DNA from: Glebionis coronaria
Taxonomy: Eukaryota; Streptophyta; Magnoliopsida; Asterales; Asteraceae
DNA length: 64,000 nucleotides
NCBI GenBank assembly: GCA_025667525.1
Contig: CM046877.1
Span: 293,070,364-293,134,363 of the forward strand
Reading direction: 5' to 3'
Program-made: the position numbers and the translations under genes
The notes under the pieces: model-generated
The model's input: only the letters and a program-made list of their open reading frames with translations
What the model was told of the DNA's origin: nothing
Database searches by the model: none
Shown: piece after piece, positions 1-11,802 of the stretch
Numbering within the stretch: position 1 is the first letter of the stretch
How the letters are laid out: every line of letters starts with the position of its first letter

Positions 1-102
1 CCCCGTCATTGTCTTACTAGCATAATGAATGGGTTGGAAATGTTTGTTAACTCGTTGACCTAAAACCGCTCCTACCGCGAAATCACTAGCATCGCACATG
101 AG

Positions 103-3100
103 CTAGAAAGGTAACTCCCAATTTGGAGAGACTAAGACCGGTGCCTTAGTTAATTTACCTTTAAGAAGTTCGAAAGAGTCGAGACATTCTTGAGAGAAGA
201 TGAAAGGAGCATCCTTTTCTAAGAGATGAGTCATTGGACGAGCTATTTTCGAGAAATCTTGGATGAAACGTCGATAAAATCCCGCATGGCCTAAAAAACT
301 TCTAACTCCTTTGACGGTGGTAGGTGGAGGTAACTTAGCAATGACGTCAACTATAGCACGGTCGACTTCAATACCGGCTTTGGAAATTTTATGATCGAGG
401 ACGATGCCTTCTTTTACCATGAAATGGCATTTTTCCCAATTAAGAACGAGACGAGTGTCTTCACACCGTTGGAGCATACGTTCTAAATTAGCATGGCAAG
501 AAGAGAAAGAATCACCATAGACCGAGAAATCGTCCATAAAAACTTCCATAGTTACTTCAACCATGTCATGAAATATCGCCATCATACACCTTTGGAAAGT
601 CCCGGGAGCATTGCATAAGCCGAAAGGCATTCTTTTGTAAGCAAATGTTCCATAGGGACAAGTGAATGTCGTTTTCTCTTGGTCTTTTGGATCGATAGGG
701 ATTTGAAAATATCCGGAAAAACCATCTAAGAAACAATAGAAATCATTACCCGCTAAACGCTCGAGCATTTGATCCATGAAAGGAAGAGGGAAATGATCCT
801 TACGAGTGGCATCATTGAGCTTACGATAATCGATGCAAACTCGCCAACCCGTTACGAGTCGAGTAGGAATCAACTCGTTGTTTTTGTTGGGAACAACGAT
901 GATTCCGCCTTTCTTAGGCACACAATGGACGGGACTCACCCATGGCGAATCCGAGATAAGGTAAATCATTCCAGCATCGAGAAGTTTGATAACTTCTTTC
1001 TTAATGACTTCATGAATTTTTGGATTAACCCTTCTTTGATTTTGGATTGCGGGTTTAAACTCATCTTCCATGAGAATTTTATGAGTACAAAAATTAGGAT
1101 CAATTCCGCGAATGTCGGAGATTTTCCAAGCAATTGCTTTCTTATGATTCTTAAACACATCGATAAGTCGGGATTTTTCATCTTCTTTTAAGTCCTTAGC
1201 AATAATGACGGGCAACTTATTATCCTTCTCTAAGAAAACGTACTCTAAATGAGACGGTAAATCCTTAAGCTCTAAATCCGTCGGATCGTCAATGGAAGGC
1301 TTAGTCAAAGTAGGATCATCGTTTGTAACCTCTTTAGGAGTAGGTGGAGAAATATTGTCCTCATTGAGAAGTCTCTCAATAGTACGAATGTCTTTATCCC
1401 AATTGGTGGGAGAATTATCATAGTTAATATCGAGAGGACCCAAGCTAGCTTCAAAATCATCTAAGTCACTTTCTCCAAATGGAGTCAATGAAGGAGCAAT
1501 AGAAGCTACGGTCTCAACATGAGGTAAAGGAGAAGTCCCGCTCTTACAAGCCTCGTGAAAATGTTCTTCGCATGCTTCGTCGAGCACATTGATGAAATTC
1601 ACGGATTCGGGCTCATCGGGAAGTTTGGAAAGTTTACCCATGTTAAAGACGATTTTGTCATCCCCGACTCTCATGATAAGTTCACCCGCGGCTACATCAA
1701 TTAATGTACGCCCGGTTCTCAAGAAGGGTCGTCCCACAATTAAGGGAACACGGGGATCCATCTCATAGTCGCCTACGACGAAATCGGCGGGAAAAGTGAA
1801 TTTGTCGACTCCTACAAAAACATCCTCGGCTATCCCCACCGGATAAGCAACCGTACGGTTAGCTAATTCCAATGTCATACGAGTGGGGACTAGCTCGGGT
1901 AAAGATAATTGTTTCCACACGGACAATGGCATAAGATTGATACTCGCTCCGAGATCCGCCAAGGCCATACAATTCTCAACACCCGGAAAATTACAGGGAA
2001 TAAGGAATCGACCGGGATCTCCTAACTTAACCGGTAATTTTCTCAAAAGAACCGCGGAACAATTCTCATTCAATTGGGTATTGGCAATATCAAGCAACTT
2101 TTCCTTATCACTTAAAAGATCCTTAAACATCTTAGCGTACTTAGGCATGTGAGCGAGCGCCTCGGCAAAGGTGATATTAAAATTCAATTGTTTGAACATT
2201 TTTAGGAAGTTCGAAACTTGAATATCATCCTTATTCTTCAATTTCTCTTTCCGCAACCTTGAGGGATAAGGTATATTGGGTTGAGATGAAGGCTTTGGAG
2301 TGGATTTCTCACTCACATCCTTTGGTGGAGGAGGAGGAATAGAAATAGAAGGTGAAGGAACCGGTTTTGGAACCGAAGGTGGGGTAGAAAATTTGGGTAT
2401 CGGTGGAACATAAGGTGTAGACGAATGCATAACGGGAGGTATGTCACAAGTGGAAGAAGAAGGAGGTTGTGTCGAAGAAGAAGGTATCTCGGGTCCTTGG
2501 TTAGGTGGGGAAGGTTCAACGGCGGTCATACCGCTCCAAGTAGTGATAGCATTAATATTAGCCCTAGGATTGGTCACGGTGTTCGAGGGAAGGGTACCTT
2601 GGGGACGAAAGGTTTGAATCATAGTCAAAAATTTCTTATCGGTCGATTCTTGCATCTCTCTCATCATTCGTTCATGGTCGGATAATTTTTGTAAAACCAA
2701 GTCCATTTGAGGATTATGCATGTTCATTTGATTATAACCTTGATTAGGAAAACTTTGGTTTTGATATTGATTAGAACCTTGATTAAATCCTTGATTTTGA
2801 AAACTTTGGTTATTATATCCTTGATTATTTAACCCTTGGTTTTGCCCTTGAAAATTCCCTTGATTTTGATTATAACCCCGTTGATTAGTATTTCCTTGAA
2901 AATTACCCCGTTGAGGACCTTGGTTCCTATTTTGGGCGGGTGGGGGTGGTCGTTGTGGTGCTACAAAACCCGGGGGAGCCAAATAGTTATTAGACTTGTA
3001 AGACAAATGGTTAACATCAACATTTGGTTTGAATTGAATCTGATCAATTTCATTGTTATTACAAGCATAAACTTCTTGTTGATCATTGTAAACCTTGTCA

Positions 3101-3372
3101 CAATTAAAGTATGAATGTGGTCCACCACAAGTCTCACACGTTTCACTTTTTTCTTTCACGGCATGCACATGTGTAGTGAGGGCGTCGGTTTTTAGAGCGA
3201 GTTTTTCAACAAGTGAAGTAAGTTTATTAATTTGATCATTCACCTCATTATTACTCGTACTAGCACTTGCCATATTAGCCCTAACACTTTTGGTTTGCAC
3301 TTTTGCCTTGTTCTCAATAATGGCCCAAGCCTCGTTCATGGTTTTCACAAGAATATTGCCCCCCCGCGGCAC
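103..3372 (-). pseudogene. Athila-1 gag (C-terminal part)-protease-RT, broken
   Basis: This 1089-codon frame carries, in order: a zinc-knuckle-like CETCGGPH...C motif near residue 80; an N/Q-rich repetitive stretch (about 138-215); a proline/serine-rich linker; a retroviral aspartic protease with DLGAS (about residue 470); and a reverse transcriptase with [28 protein letters not shown] and the FMDD catalytic box near residue 944 (about 530-541). It stops at a TAG (103-105) exactly where the Athila-2 protein continues into RNase H with LMCDAS. The same RNase H frame goes on through 1-102 to the window edge, so this is a nonsense mutation and not a natural end. The frame's first codons lie just past a frameshift in a run of seven C (plus strand, about 3359-3365) that separates it from the gag start. 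Confidence 0.85.
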
Positions 3373-4057
3373 TATTAAGTGAGTCTTGGTCGTTTAGAGT
3401 TAAACCATTATAAAACGTGTTGATTTGATGAACTTTAGTAAAACTGTGTTGTGGACATTTTCTCAATATATCTTTAAAACGATCCCAAGACTCACTAAAC
3501 GTTTCCCCATATTGTTGCTCAAAGTTGATTATTTCATTCCTTAAAGAAGTGGTCCGTGATGGTGGGAAAAAGTAGTTAATGAACTTGGTCTCTAAGTCGA
3601 TCCATGTGGTAATACTTTGGGGTGGTTCCTTATCAAGCCAAATCCGGGCTTGTCCCTCGAGGGATAAAGGAAAAAGTTGGAGGCGAACGGCCTCTTGGGG
3701 CACCCCATTGTATTTGACGGTATTAGCTAATTGGATGAAACGTTTGATATGAGCGTGTGGGTCATCATTAGTACGGCCTAAAAATGGTGTAGCGGAAACC
3801 ATTTGAATAAAACCCGATTTAAGTTCGAAATGATTAGCTCCAATATTTGGCACCACAATCGCGTCATCGTTTACTTCAACGTGAGATTGTAGAATCTCAA
3901 TCATTGGTCGATTATCCGTTGCCATCGTATTGTCGAAAGCTCGATTCTCGGGATCGGCTTTAATGAGGGTCTTTTTGTTTTTCTTCTTCTTCTTTTTATA
4001 AGAATTAGAAGTATTTGGTACACCAATCGGTATGTATGTATGCGCGCGAGTGCGCAT
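3314..4057 (-). pseudogene. Athila-1 gag, N-terminal part
   Basis: This 247-codon frame holds the retrotransposon gag core: FLGRTNDDPHAHIKRFIQL, then RLQLFPLSLEGQARIWL and a W...F...YFPPSRTTSLRNEI helix region, typical of the plant Ty3/gypsy capsid. The start at 4057 encodes MRTR, the same first four residues as Athila-2 gag at 50637, which supports this start. A basic patch (KKKKKKNKK) follows the N-terminus. The frame ends shortly after a seven-base homopolymer near 3360, beyond which gag continues in the next frame (103-3372). One extra base in the run explains the break. I read it as a decayed capsid gene. Confidence 0.8.
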
Positions 4058-4804
4058 ACAATTAAAACTTTGGAATGAGGTAGGTGACCTCGGTCGACTT
4101 TGAGAGGAAAAGGATTTTCCCTCTCGATGAGCAATATGAAAAATCTACAAAAATATATACGTAAATACTACTTGAGTTGGCAAACCAATAATCGGTCGTC
4201 CCTCTCAATATACGCACAAGCAAGCGGGGAAACGAGGTGGCACAAAGCACTTAAAAACCTTTTTCCTTAGACGGCCTTTTATAGCGCGTCGCCTTATACC
4301 CACCTTATAGTTTGTATATGTCGAGTTCAAACGTCTTACTAGTATTTATCTATTTTGCCCTTTTTTTCGTTATGGATGCGACTACAATAGTTAGGTGATG
4401 AAATCCCAACTAAGGCTTATTTGACAAGTAGGTAATTTATTGTGCTACGTAATATATTATAATAAAATGAAAAATATTTTTGTATTTTTTAGAAAAATAT
4501 ATATTCACAAGAAAAATCGAAAGAAATCGAAATAAAAATTAACACTAATACGAAATATTTTTGGTGTAATACTTTTAGGAAAAAGTATTACTTTTGATTT
4601 TTTTTAATTTTTTTGTTGCAATTCTTAAGAAAGAAACTGCTTTTGTGATTTTTTAATTTTTTGTATTTTTAAGTTTTTGATTTTTTTGTATTTTTGATTT
4701 TGTTGCATGAAACGTAACGTTCAAAGGATGAACGGATCCCAAAATCCAAACGTCTTCACGAAAAAATCGTCAATCGTACGAGCGAAGCGGCAGCGGCGCC
4801 AATT
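4058..4804 (-). other. Athila-1 5' leader between primer site and gag
   Basis: About 730 bases of untranslated leader lie between the primer site (4787-4801) and the gag start (4057). The part next to the primer site is extremely T-rich on the plus strand (4450-4690). I see no convincing ORF. Only two short frames overlap the gag start region and they have no recognisable domain. Confidence 0.6.
4787..4801 (-). promoter_or_regulatory. Athila-1 primer binding site
   Basis: On the minus strand this reads TGGCGCCGCTGCCGC, directly after the LTR. The Athila-2 site at 50420 is nearly identical. TGGCGCC complements a plant tRNA-Asp 3' end, the primer usually cited for Athila. A three-base spacer separates it from the LTR end if that end is taken as GTTTCA. 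Confidence 0.75.
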
Positions 4805-5420
4805 TGAAACTATGATTTTTAGTCCTTTTTAATGCAATGAATGTTCGTTTTTCCTCGATTCGACTCGAATTTGATTTCCGGTTTAACGTATCGACTTAAC
4901 TTTGTTTTTGGTAAAATCTATTTTTTTGGTATTTTTAAAACTAACTTAAATCTATTTAATTGAAAGAAAACTATTTTAATTGACTATTTTAACTATTAAT
5001 TTGAAAATAAAACTTAACTAATTAACAAAACCTAAAAAACTTTTAATTAAGACTATTTAAATCTAATTAATTTTAAACTAATACTTTTTAAATAAAATCT
5101 ACTAACTTAATTTTAATACTAAAATTTTTTAGACAAATCTAATTTATATTTAAATAAGAAATTAAAACTACTTTTAAATCTTTATAAAAAAACTATTTAA
5201 AATTATAAAAGAAATATAAAACTAATGTAAATTTATAAAAGTAAATAAAATTAAAATATTTTTTTATCCTTTTTATATTTTATAAAAAAATGAATTGAAA
5301 TAAAAAATTTTAATTAATTTAAGTAAAACTAAGCTTGAATTAAACTAATTTTAATTAAAATAAACTGCTAACTTTTAACTTACCTATATTAATTTAATTA
5401 ATAGAAAAAAAACATAAAAA

Positions 5421-5492
5421 GGGTCCTAGAGCAGTTGGGTGGGACGTTGGTTATCAAACGCGAGGTCCTGTGTTCGAACCCCAGAAGACCTG
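5421..5492 (+). other. tRNA-like / pol III promoter-like segment inside Athila-1 LTR
   Basis: On the plus strand a ~72 base stretch begins GGGTCCTAGAGCAGTTGGG (A-box-like) and contains TGTTCGAACCCC (5471-5482), a good match to the B-box and T-arm. A short stem CGTT/AACG can enclose an anticodon-like loop between them. The ends (GGGTCCT and AAGACCTG) pair only partly, so this is not a convincing functional tRNA. It is more likely a decayed tRNA copy or a SINE head. It lies antisense to the host element. Confidence 0.4.
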
Positions 5493-5559
5493 ATATTTGC
5501 TTAATATTTTTGGACTTTGTTATTTTGGACAGAAAAATACCTCAGACCAATTGGTCTGA

Positions 5560-6160
5560 GATAAGCAGTAAAGCAATAAGCTAAACAACCAAATCAGCAA
5601 AACAGCTTTTCAAAATGAACCAATAGCATTAAACAGATAAGCACACAAACAAAATGCAGACTAAATGAACAAAAGCTGTAATCAAATAAGCCAAACAAAA
5701 TAAATCCTAATAACCAAACTAAGCAAATAAGGACACCACATAAGCTGATGAACATAAGCAGATTCAGCAGATAAGCCACAAAGCAGTTTATAGCAGATAA
5801 AAAAATCCAAATAAACCAAACCAAACTTAATGAAATAAACTCAAACGATTTATAAGCAAATATGAAACTGAGCAAACCAAAGACTGAAGGCAGATAAAAC
5901 AAAATAAGCAGACTTATAAAACCGATTAAGCAGTTTAACAAATAAACTAAGCTAAATTAAATCTATATCAAACTAAACATATTAAGATAAATACTATTGA
6001 TCCAAATAAGCAGATTCAAACTAATACTAAATAGATAAAATTAAAACAATTAAAATTATCAAATCCAAACTACACCAGGTTTAAACAGATACTTAGATTA
6101 GCATATATGAACTAACCCAACACCAAACTACAGATGAACAGTACCAGCACAATAAGCAGA
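5560..6160 (-). repeat. Short-motif array (TAAGCAGAT-like) in Athila-1 LTR
   Basis: The words ATAAGC, AATAAGC and TAAGCAGA (plus strand; GCTTAT and TCTGCTTA in element orientation) occur about 14 times over 600 bases, for example near 5563, 5635, 5738, 5755, 5905, 6008 and 6150. Spacing is irregular, so this is a motif cluster and not a strict tandem repeat. It lies between the TATA box and gag, the same relative place as the ATTCCGAT cluster of Athila-2. The open frame at 5594-5941 is a by-product of the missing stop words. Confidence 0.55.
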
Positions 6161-6684
6161 CAGTAATCAACTTCAAACCATATAAAACTTAATCTAAATA
6201 AAACTTAAAAACTTAACAACAAATTTAAAGAAATTCAAACCTAATGGAGTAATCCTTTGAGAAGTAGTAAGGGCGATGTACCCCCTATGAACCGTAACAA
6301 ACGAACAAAAAAAACACCACCTTATCACCTAGAAAACATCATCACCTCGAACTTTATTACTCAGATGAACAGTAACGCACAATAATTTTAATATTTCCCA
6401 GTAGGGGAAATAATTATATCACTTTCCTTTATATATATATTTTTTTATATCAATAATGATAAACTGACGAACAGTAAAATTAAAGTACCAAGCAGATTAA
6501 ATATGAAAATTAAATAGACGAGAATTAAAAAGAGACAATAATACTTTAAATAAAACTTTTCATTAATTTTAACTCAAATTACAAATACTGGAAAAGAAGA
6601 AATTACAAGATTTAAACTAAAACTATTTTCTGAAAAGTAAAAAAAATAATGAAAAAGCACACTTGATTACATGATAGAGGAGGG

Positions 6685-6694
6685 TTTTTATAGG
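6685..6694 (-). promoter_or_regulatory. Athila-1 LTR TATA box
   Basis: The minus strand reads CCTATAAAAA followed by CCCTCC. This is the same arrangement as the Athila-2 TATA box (CTATAAATACCCTCC at 49158), which marks the U3/R region of the LTR. TGGGCY-rich sequence lies ~650 bases upstream in element orientation. Confidence 0.6.
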
Positions 6695-7795
6695 GGAACC
6701 CCGAACCTTCTAGGTTCTCCTTGGTGCCCAAGCAAATGGATCCTGACCCTTGATTTCTTCATTCTTCTCTTTCTCTCTTTTCTTCTCTTGATCAACAGAT
6801 GGAAATGAACCGTGAGTCCGGATTGCCAGCATGGCTTGACATGATTGGAGGGTTGGTTTTGGTGAGGTGTCTTGGCCACTCAAAGGATGCCACGTTGGAG
6901 AGAGAGGATAATCTCCTTGAGTGTTTGCTGCGAAAATTGGGGGGATTTAATCCTTATAGGTTGAATTAACCTATAAGGGTAAAACCCCCAAATTTGGGTG
7001 TGTTAATTTTTAACAGTAAAATTAGGGTTTTGAGGGAAGGATGCGAATTTTGGGGGAAGAAGATGATGGAGTGGTGGGTGAGAGAGTACTTCACATAGAT
7101 TGTAACGAAGTTATGTGGGGGTGTGGGGTACAAAATAAAAAACGTTTTATTTATGAAGTGGGGTGAGTAAAATCGTTTTTAATAAACGAGTGAATGGACT
7201 GGGGAGTGTGTGTTGTAAGTTACACGTGTGAGTGCATTGTGAGGGGGTTGACTTAGTCAAATGAATGAAACGAAATGTGTATATGAAATCGTCCAAAAAC
7301 TCCCATCCGTTCTAACTTTTCATTTGAAAATGGGCTTTTGGCCCAACAATAAGTCCATCCGTCTCATTATATTATAAATGGGCTTGGGCCCAATCCGTTT
7401 ATTTGACAAGAGATAATGGTAATTGGGCTTTTAGGCCCAATACCAAATGTGGGACCCACTTAGCCGTTTAACTTCAAAAAAGTATTAAATCCACTAAAAA
7501 CGAGCTTGACTTCGGCTTTCTTATTCATCTCCTTCCAAATTAAGTTGACTTTGTCGGTTTTCGTGATCTTCGGCATACTTTGGTCTTTTGACTTTGCCCT
7601 TGACTCTTTCTTGACTTTTCTTTGACATTTGACCGTGAAATCCCGTGTTTTCTCTTCTTTTGATCATTTGTACCTATTTAACACACAAAACACAAAACCA
7701 CGCGTAATTCCGACTTTGATGACTTTAAACACATGATTAGGTCTTGTTTTTACTTGATTTTAGTGGCAAAAGGATAAGTGTTTACACACTTATTA

Positions 7796-10201
7796 GGTGA
7801 CCTCATCATGCAAATTAGAGGGGCTACCTCTAATTTAATATACTGGTTCGGGGTAGGAGGGATCAGCTCCTTGTGAAGGATGCAAGGCACACACCACATT
7901 CACCATGAAATCCTGACTGAAACATGTAACTAGGATGCACCCATACGCCCCACATGATAAATATAATATAAATGGCCAAAAGCTGAAGGGACGCCACGAG
8001 CAATCACTCCGCCGTGGTGAAGTCATAACATTAGTGCCTCTAATGTTATGGTTATGGTACCTCCATAACTAGGTGAAACTGGTCATGCATGTATATGGCT
8101 ATAGGTATTCTTAATTAAACATAAGCAAATCAAACACGTAACTTATACTACGGGAAAACATTTGGCTGCATACGGGGAATCCTAATAAGGAAAGAATGTC
8201 CATACTGAAAGGACGGGAATCCGTACCTTATGTCCAGTGAACGAAGAAGACGAACTGAGAGGAATCCTACTTCCGTATCACTAATGCTACATGAATACAT
8301 ACGTGAATAAGTATCTGACTACTAAATACGTAACTGGTTTTATATCATGTCTTAGCTTATTTTATATGTTCATATCATGTTTTATTGTTTAAAGCCTTAA
8401 ATTGTGTTTATCTTATATTCTGTCTATTCTGATTAAGTATTTCTGGTATTTCATGTATTATTATACTTACTGTGTAATAATAAGTAACTTTCTAAAAATA
8501 GCAGGTTTCCTAAAATAGAAAGTTTCCATAAATAGAAAGTTTCCATAAATAGAAAGTTACCAAAAATAGAAAGTTTCCAAAAATAGAAAGTTTCCAAAAA
8601 TAGAAAGTTTCCAAAAATAGAATTACTGCTTAAAATAGAGAAGTTTCTAAAAATAGAAAGTTTCCATAAATAGATTAGCTTCCTTATTTAAATAAGTTTC
8701 CGTAAATAGATTAGCTGCCTGAAATAAATAAGTTTCTAAAAATAGAAAGTTTCCATAAATAGATTAGCTGCCTTATTTAAACAAGTTTCTAAAAATAGAA
8801 CGTTTCCATAATTAGATATAAGCTGGTTAAATAAGCTAAGTAAATAAGCCTAAGTGTTTTCATGATTATTTTCTAAGTCATATGATATAATGTATAGTTT
8901 ATTAATTATCTCATGTAATTAAAATAAACTATAGGTTAAAATATTTAATTAAAGTATATCATGTTTTTAATTAAATAAAGTTAAATACTAAGGTTAAAAC
9001 ATGTGTTATTATTTATTAATAATATAACCTAAGTCATGTTAATTAATTAATTATAACCATGGTTTTTAAATAATTAATTAATTTATAAGTCTAAAAAAAT
9101 ATAGAATACTTAGGTTAATAATTTCATGATTTTAATAATTAAAATAACACTAAGTCATGTTATTAAATTAATCATGTCATGTTATTAATTTAATTTTAAC
9201 ATAAGATCATAAAAATAAAAATCTTAGCATACACCATGAACCGGATCTTGACTAAGAACCATGAACCAGACATGAAATCGACACCATACCCCGAACCAGA
9301 TCGGGGTTCCCCTTATCTTGTTGCTGCCGTGGGACACACCAACCAACCGGGACCATATGGTCTCGGTGGTGGTCAAATGTCCAAACCGAGACCCTCTCGG
9401 GTTCGGTTTAGGTGCGGCCAAGAACAAACACCCCTAAAACATTACTTTTTGATTTATTCCAAATCCAATTCCATGTTATATCTATGATTTAATTAGGTTT
9501 TTAAGAAAAACATATCATGTTCTTAATTATTTAAAAGATTAAATCAAAAGAAAAGGGTTACAAGAATTACCGAATGCGTGGATCTAAACAACGATGAACA
9601 AACACGAACACTAGCAATAAATCCAAGATCAAAGATCAATCAAACACCCCTTTGTTGTGTTTGAAGGTGGCGGCCAAAAGAGGGAGAAGGAAAAGAATTA
9701 GGGTTTTTTGATGTTTTCCTGTAAAGTGAAAAATGACATCTTTTTCCCTAGTTTTTCTTGTTTAGTAAAAATTGATGGGCTAAGCCCATTATTCCTCCCT
9801 AATTTCGTTGTATGGGGCCCACATCGAGTAACCCATACATTTCCCGAGTCTAAATATTATAGTGTGTTCTCGTGTGTTCTCGTGTTCGTAATTTACATGT
9901 TTTAATTAGTTATCGATCGTGACTTAATATATTTATTCGTGTTCGTGATAAATATATATACGTAATTAATATTACCTCGTGATTTAATTAAGTTCATGAT
10001 TTCATGATCGCATGTTCGTGATTATTTATTGTCAAATAATTATTGCGTGCTCATGCGTAGTAAATACTTATCGTGTTCTAACACGTACGTAATACGTAAA
10101 ATCCTAACACGTAATCGTAATCATGCTATAATAGGAAAGTTTTAACCTAGTAAGTACGATCTTAAGGGTACTATTCATGGTAAAATCATGCGGGTTTTAC
10201 A
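7796..10201 (-). repeat. G1 3' LTR, truncated by Athila-1
   Basis: This partial LTR lacks its 3' terminal ~535 bases (compare 14439-14972), which should lie left of Athila-1 outside the window. Near-identity to 14973-17427 outside the minisatellite suggests a fairly recent insertion. It contains a minisatellite (8490-8820), long AT-rich tracts (8860-9220), and a GC-richer block (9230-9440) whose ORFs on both strands have no recognisable domain. Confidence 0.85.
8490..8820 (-). repeat. LTR minisatellite, 3' LTR copy (AAAAATAGAAAGTTTCC unit)
   Basis: A 17-base unit (AAAAATAGAAAGTTTCC and variants such as CATAAATAGAAAGTTTC) repeats tandemly, then grades into longer AT-rich variants ending in TAGATTAGCTGCC. 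The same array is present and slightly longer in the other G1 LTR (15660-16040). A diverged one is in the G1-like LTR (27555-27800), and a relic is in the G2 3' LTR (24465-24510). Confidence 0.85.
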
Positions 10202-10216
10202 ACTCTTCACCCCTAA
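10202..10216 (-). promoter_or_regulatory. G1 polypurine tract
   Basis: In element orientation TAGGGGTGAAGAGT directly precedes the 3' LTR start TGTAAAACC. The upstream words ATTCGGGGACGAATTATTC match the equivalent G2 sequence at 23288-23325, the conserved pre-LTR signature of this element group. Confidence 0.7.
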
Positions 10217-10394
10217 AAAGAATAATTCGTCCCCGAATTATAGATAACGTAACTGAAAGAGAAACATACATGAATCAAACTGAGAGGGTATGTAAGATAA
10301 ATTAACGTACAGGTGACCTGGCAGAAAGAACGTGGAACGTGACATGTCTTAAAAGGACATGGAACGTGACGTGGCTGAAAGGACATATCTAATT

Positions 10395-10560
10395 GATAAG
10401 TGAAAAACGAATAAGAAGTTCGGATGAAATTGTCCGTTTCCAAGTGGCCTCCCTCTTGGAACGGTTCCTTCAGAAGATCTTGACACAAAAGATAAATCTT
10501 GGTCCTCCTGACCTTGACTTGGAATCCGAAGAAATTCTTGGTTATCAACGGAAGGTAGAT
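10395..10560 (-). pseudogene. G1 integrase C-terminal chromodomain remnant
   Basis: Across two overlapping minus frames the sequence reads VKVRRTK, then LLKEPFQEGGHLETDNFIRTSYSFF. This resembles the end of plant chromovirus integrases (an ...RNHSEEEATWETE... type chromodomain tail), with frameshifts. Its place, ~200 bases before the polypurine tract, is where a chromodomain belongs. A parallel remnant is in G2 (22850-22995). No intact frame remains. Confidence 0.55.
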
Positions 10561-11802
10561 CCCCTAAATCCGATCGAGGAAAATAAGAGTTAACGTGCAA
10601 GGGTAACTGACACGTTACGATGCAAGACAATCTGACTTAACTGTTAACTAGAAACTATGCGCGAGACATAAAGAAACGTAGTACGTGAAAAATTTTGAAC
10701 GTGATACGTGAAAATTTTTGAACGTGCTACGTGGAGATATGGCGAGTGTAGTATGAGTAAACATATCGTGATCCATGATACGTGTAACATATCTTGATCA
10801 TGATATGAGGAACGTGGAATGAACATGACATGTGAAACATATCGTGAACATAGAATATAATGGCGGTAATGCCAAACGTTACAAGGTGAGACATAGAATA
10901 TGACGAGAAACGTCTATCTGAGGATAGGGAGTTATACTAAACTTGGGTCTGGTCTCTCAAGTTCTTGCAAAACTTCCCAGAATGAGAAAAATGAACGTAA
11001 AATCGTAAGCCCAGATATGATCATGAACGCGAGCGCGAAAGCAAGTCGTGGAATCAGAATGAAGACGTGAAGTAATTAAGGAGTACAACTGCGAATCTTT
11101 GTCTGACCCGATAGCTGAGGGATTACCAAGTGGTCGGATGAGCCTTGGCTGGAACATGTCCGATCAATCTGTTGGTTCTGCAATCCTTGCGGATGTAAGG
11201 ATTTTGCAGACTTGATCAAACTGTTTGCAATAACCCAGATAGCATCATGCTACTTCTGAGTTTGCGTTAATCTGGTAACCAAAATCCGTGGAGATCTTGT
11301 CCCATTTCAATTTACCATTTCAGATGATGAAAACATCCCAGTCTGTTGGTGTCCTATCTTAACCTATTGGTATGTCAGGTACTTAGATATGAACGTAACT
11401 GTATCTTGCTTCGTAGGACTTGATACATAGGAGTTTGCGAAACTCTGAGTTTCTGAATCCAGACTTCTCCTAGCGTAGGATTTTCTAGAACACCTAATGT
11501 AGTGTAGGGTTCTCTCCTTTACGCATAAGCTGAGTCATAGTAAGATTAACCGTAGAAACCCATGTGATTCAGCGTGTCCCTATAATCAAACAGAATTGAT
11601 ATTGGAAAAATTTTCTAGTGTAAAATTTCACTTGTCATAGAATTTGCAACATAGTGCAGATATGGTCTTCCTGTTCTTCTCTGGGCTTAAAGGAAATCAG
11701 GTTATCCTCAATGAAAACACTGATGAATTTGCTATGAGTTCATGGAAACTCATTCTTATAATGCCGTTGGAGCATTGATGAGACTAATTCAAAATTATAA
11801 AT

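Larger units (their letters stand above)
1..7795 (-). mobile_element. Athila-1: Athila-like Ty3/gypsy retrotransposon, 5' part
   Basis: This is the 5' LTR, leader, gag, protease and reverse transcriptase of a minus-strand Ty3/gypsy element; the window edge cuts it inside RNase H. The Athila assignment rests on protease and RT frames very similar to Athila-2 (50637-56284) and on a primer site beginning TGGCGCC, which fits a tRNA-Asp type primer as known for Athila. The upper boundary near 7795 is fixed because the sequence from 7796 onward (GGTGACCTCATC) recurs at 14973 in the intact G1 LTR without this element. Athila-1 therefore inserted into the G1 3' LTR, and GGTGA (7796-7800) is the likely target duplication. 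The other half lies left of the window. Confidence 0.85.
4805..7795 (-). repeat. Athila-1 5' LTR
   Basis: This is a ~3.0 kb LTR in minus orientation. Its far end (7590-7795) aligns by eye with the first ~200 bases of the Athila-2 LTR (48727 onward), including AATAAGTGT...ACACTTAT. The lower end abuts the primer site. Inside it are a TATA box (6685-6694), TGGGCY motifs upstream of it (7325-7450), an AT-rich U5-like half (4850-5400), a tRNA-like segment (5421-5492) and a short-motif array (5560-6160). It is about 1.3 kb longer than the Athila-2 LTR. Confidence 0.7.

Noticed and set aside
5594..5941. 115-codon hydrophobic minus-strand frame
   Set aside because: It is created by the AATAAGC word cluster in an LTR; low complexity and no homologue in Athila-2.
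9236..9487. 83-codon frame in the G1 LTR
   Set aside because: It occurs in both LTR copies with frame-changing differences (compare 16450-16665), so no selection on the protein is evident.
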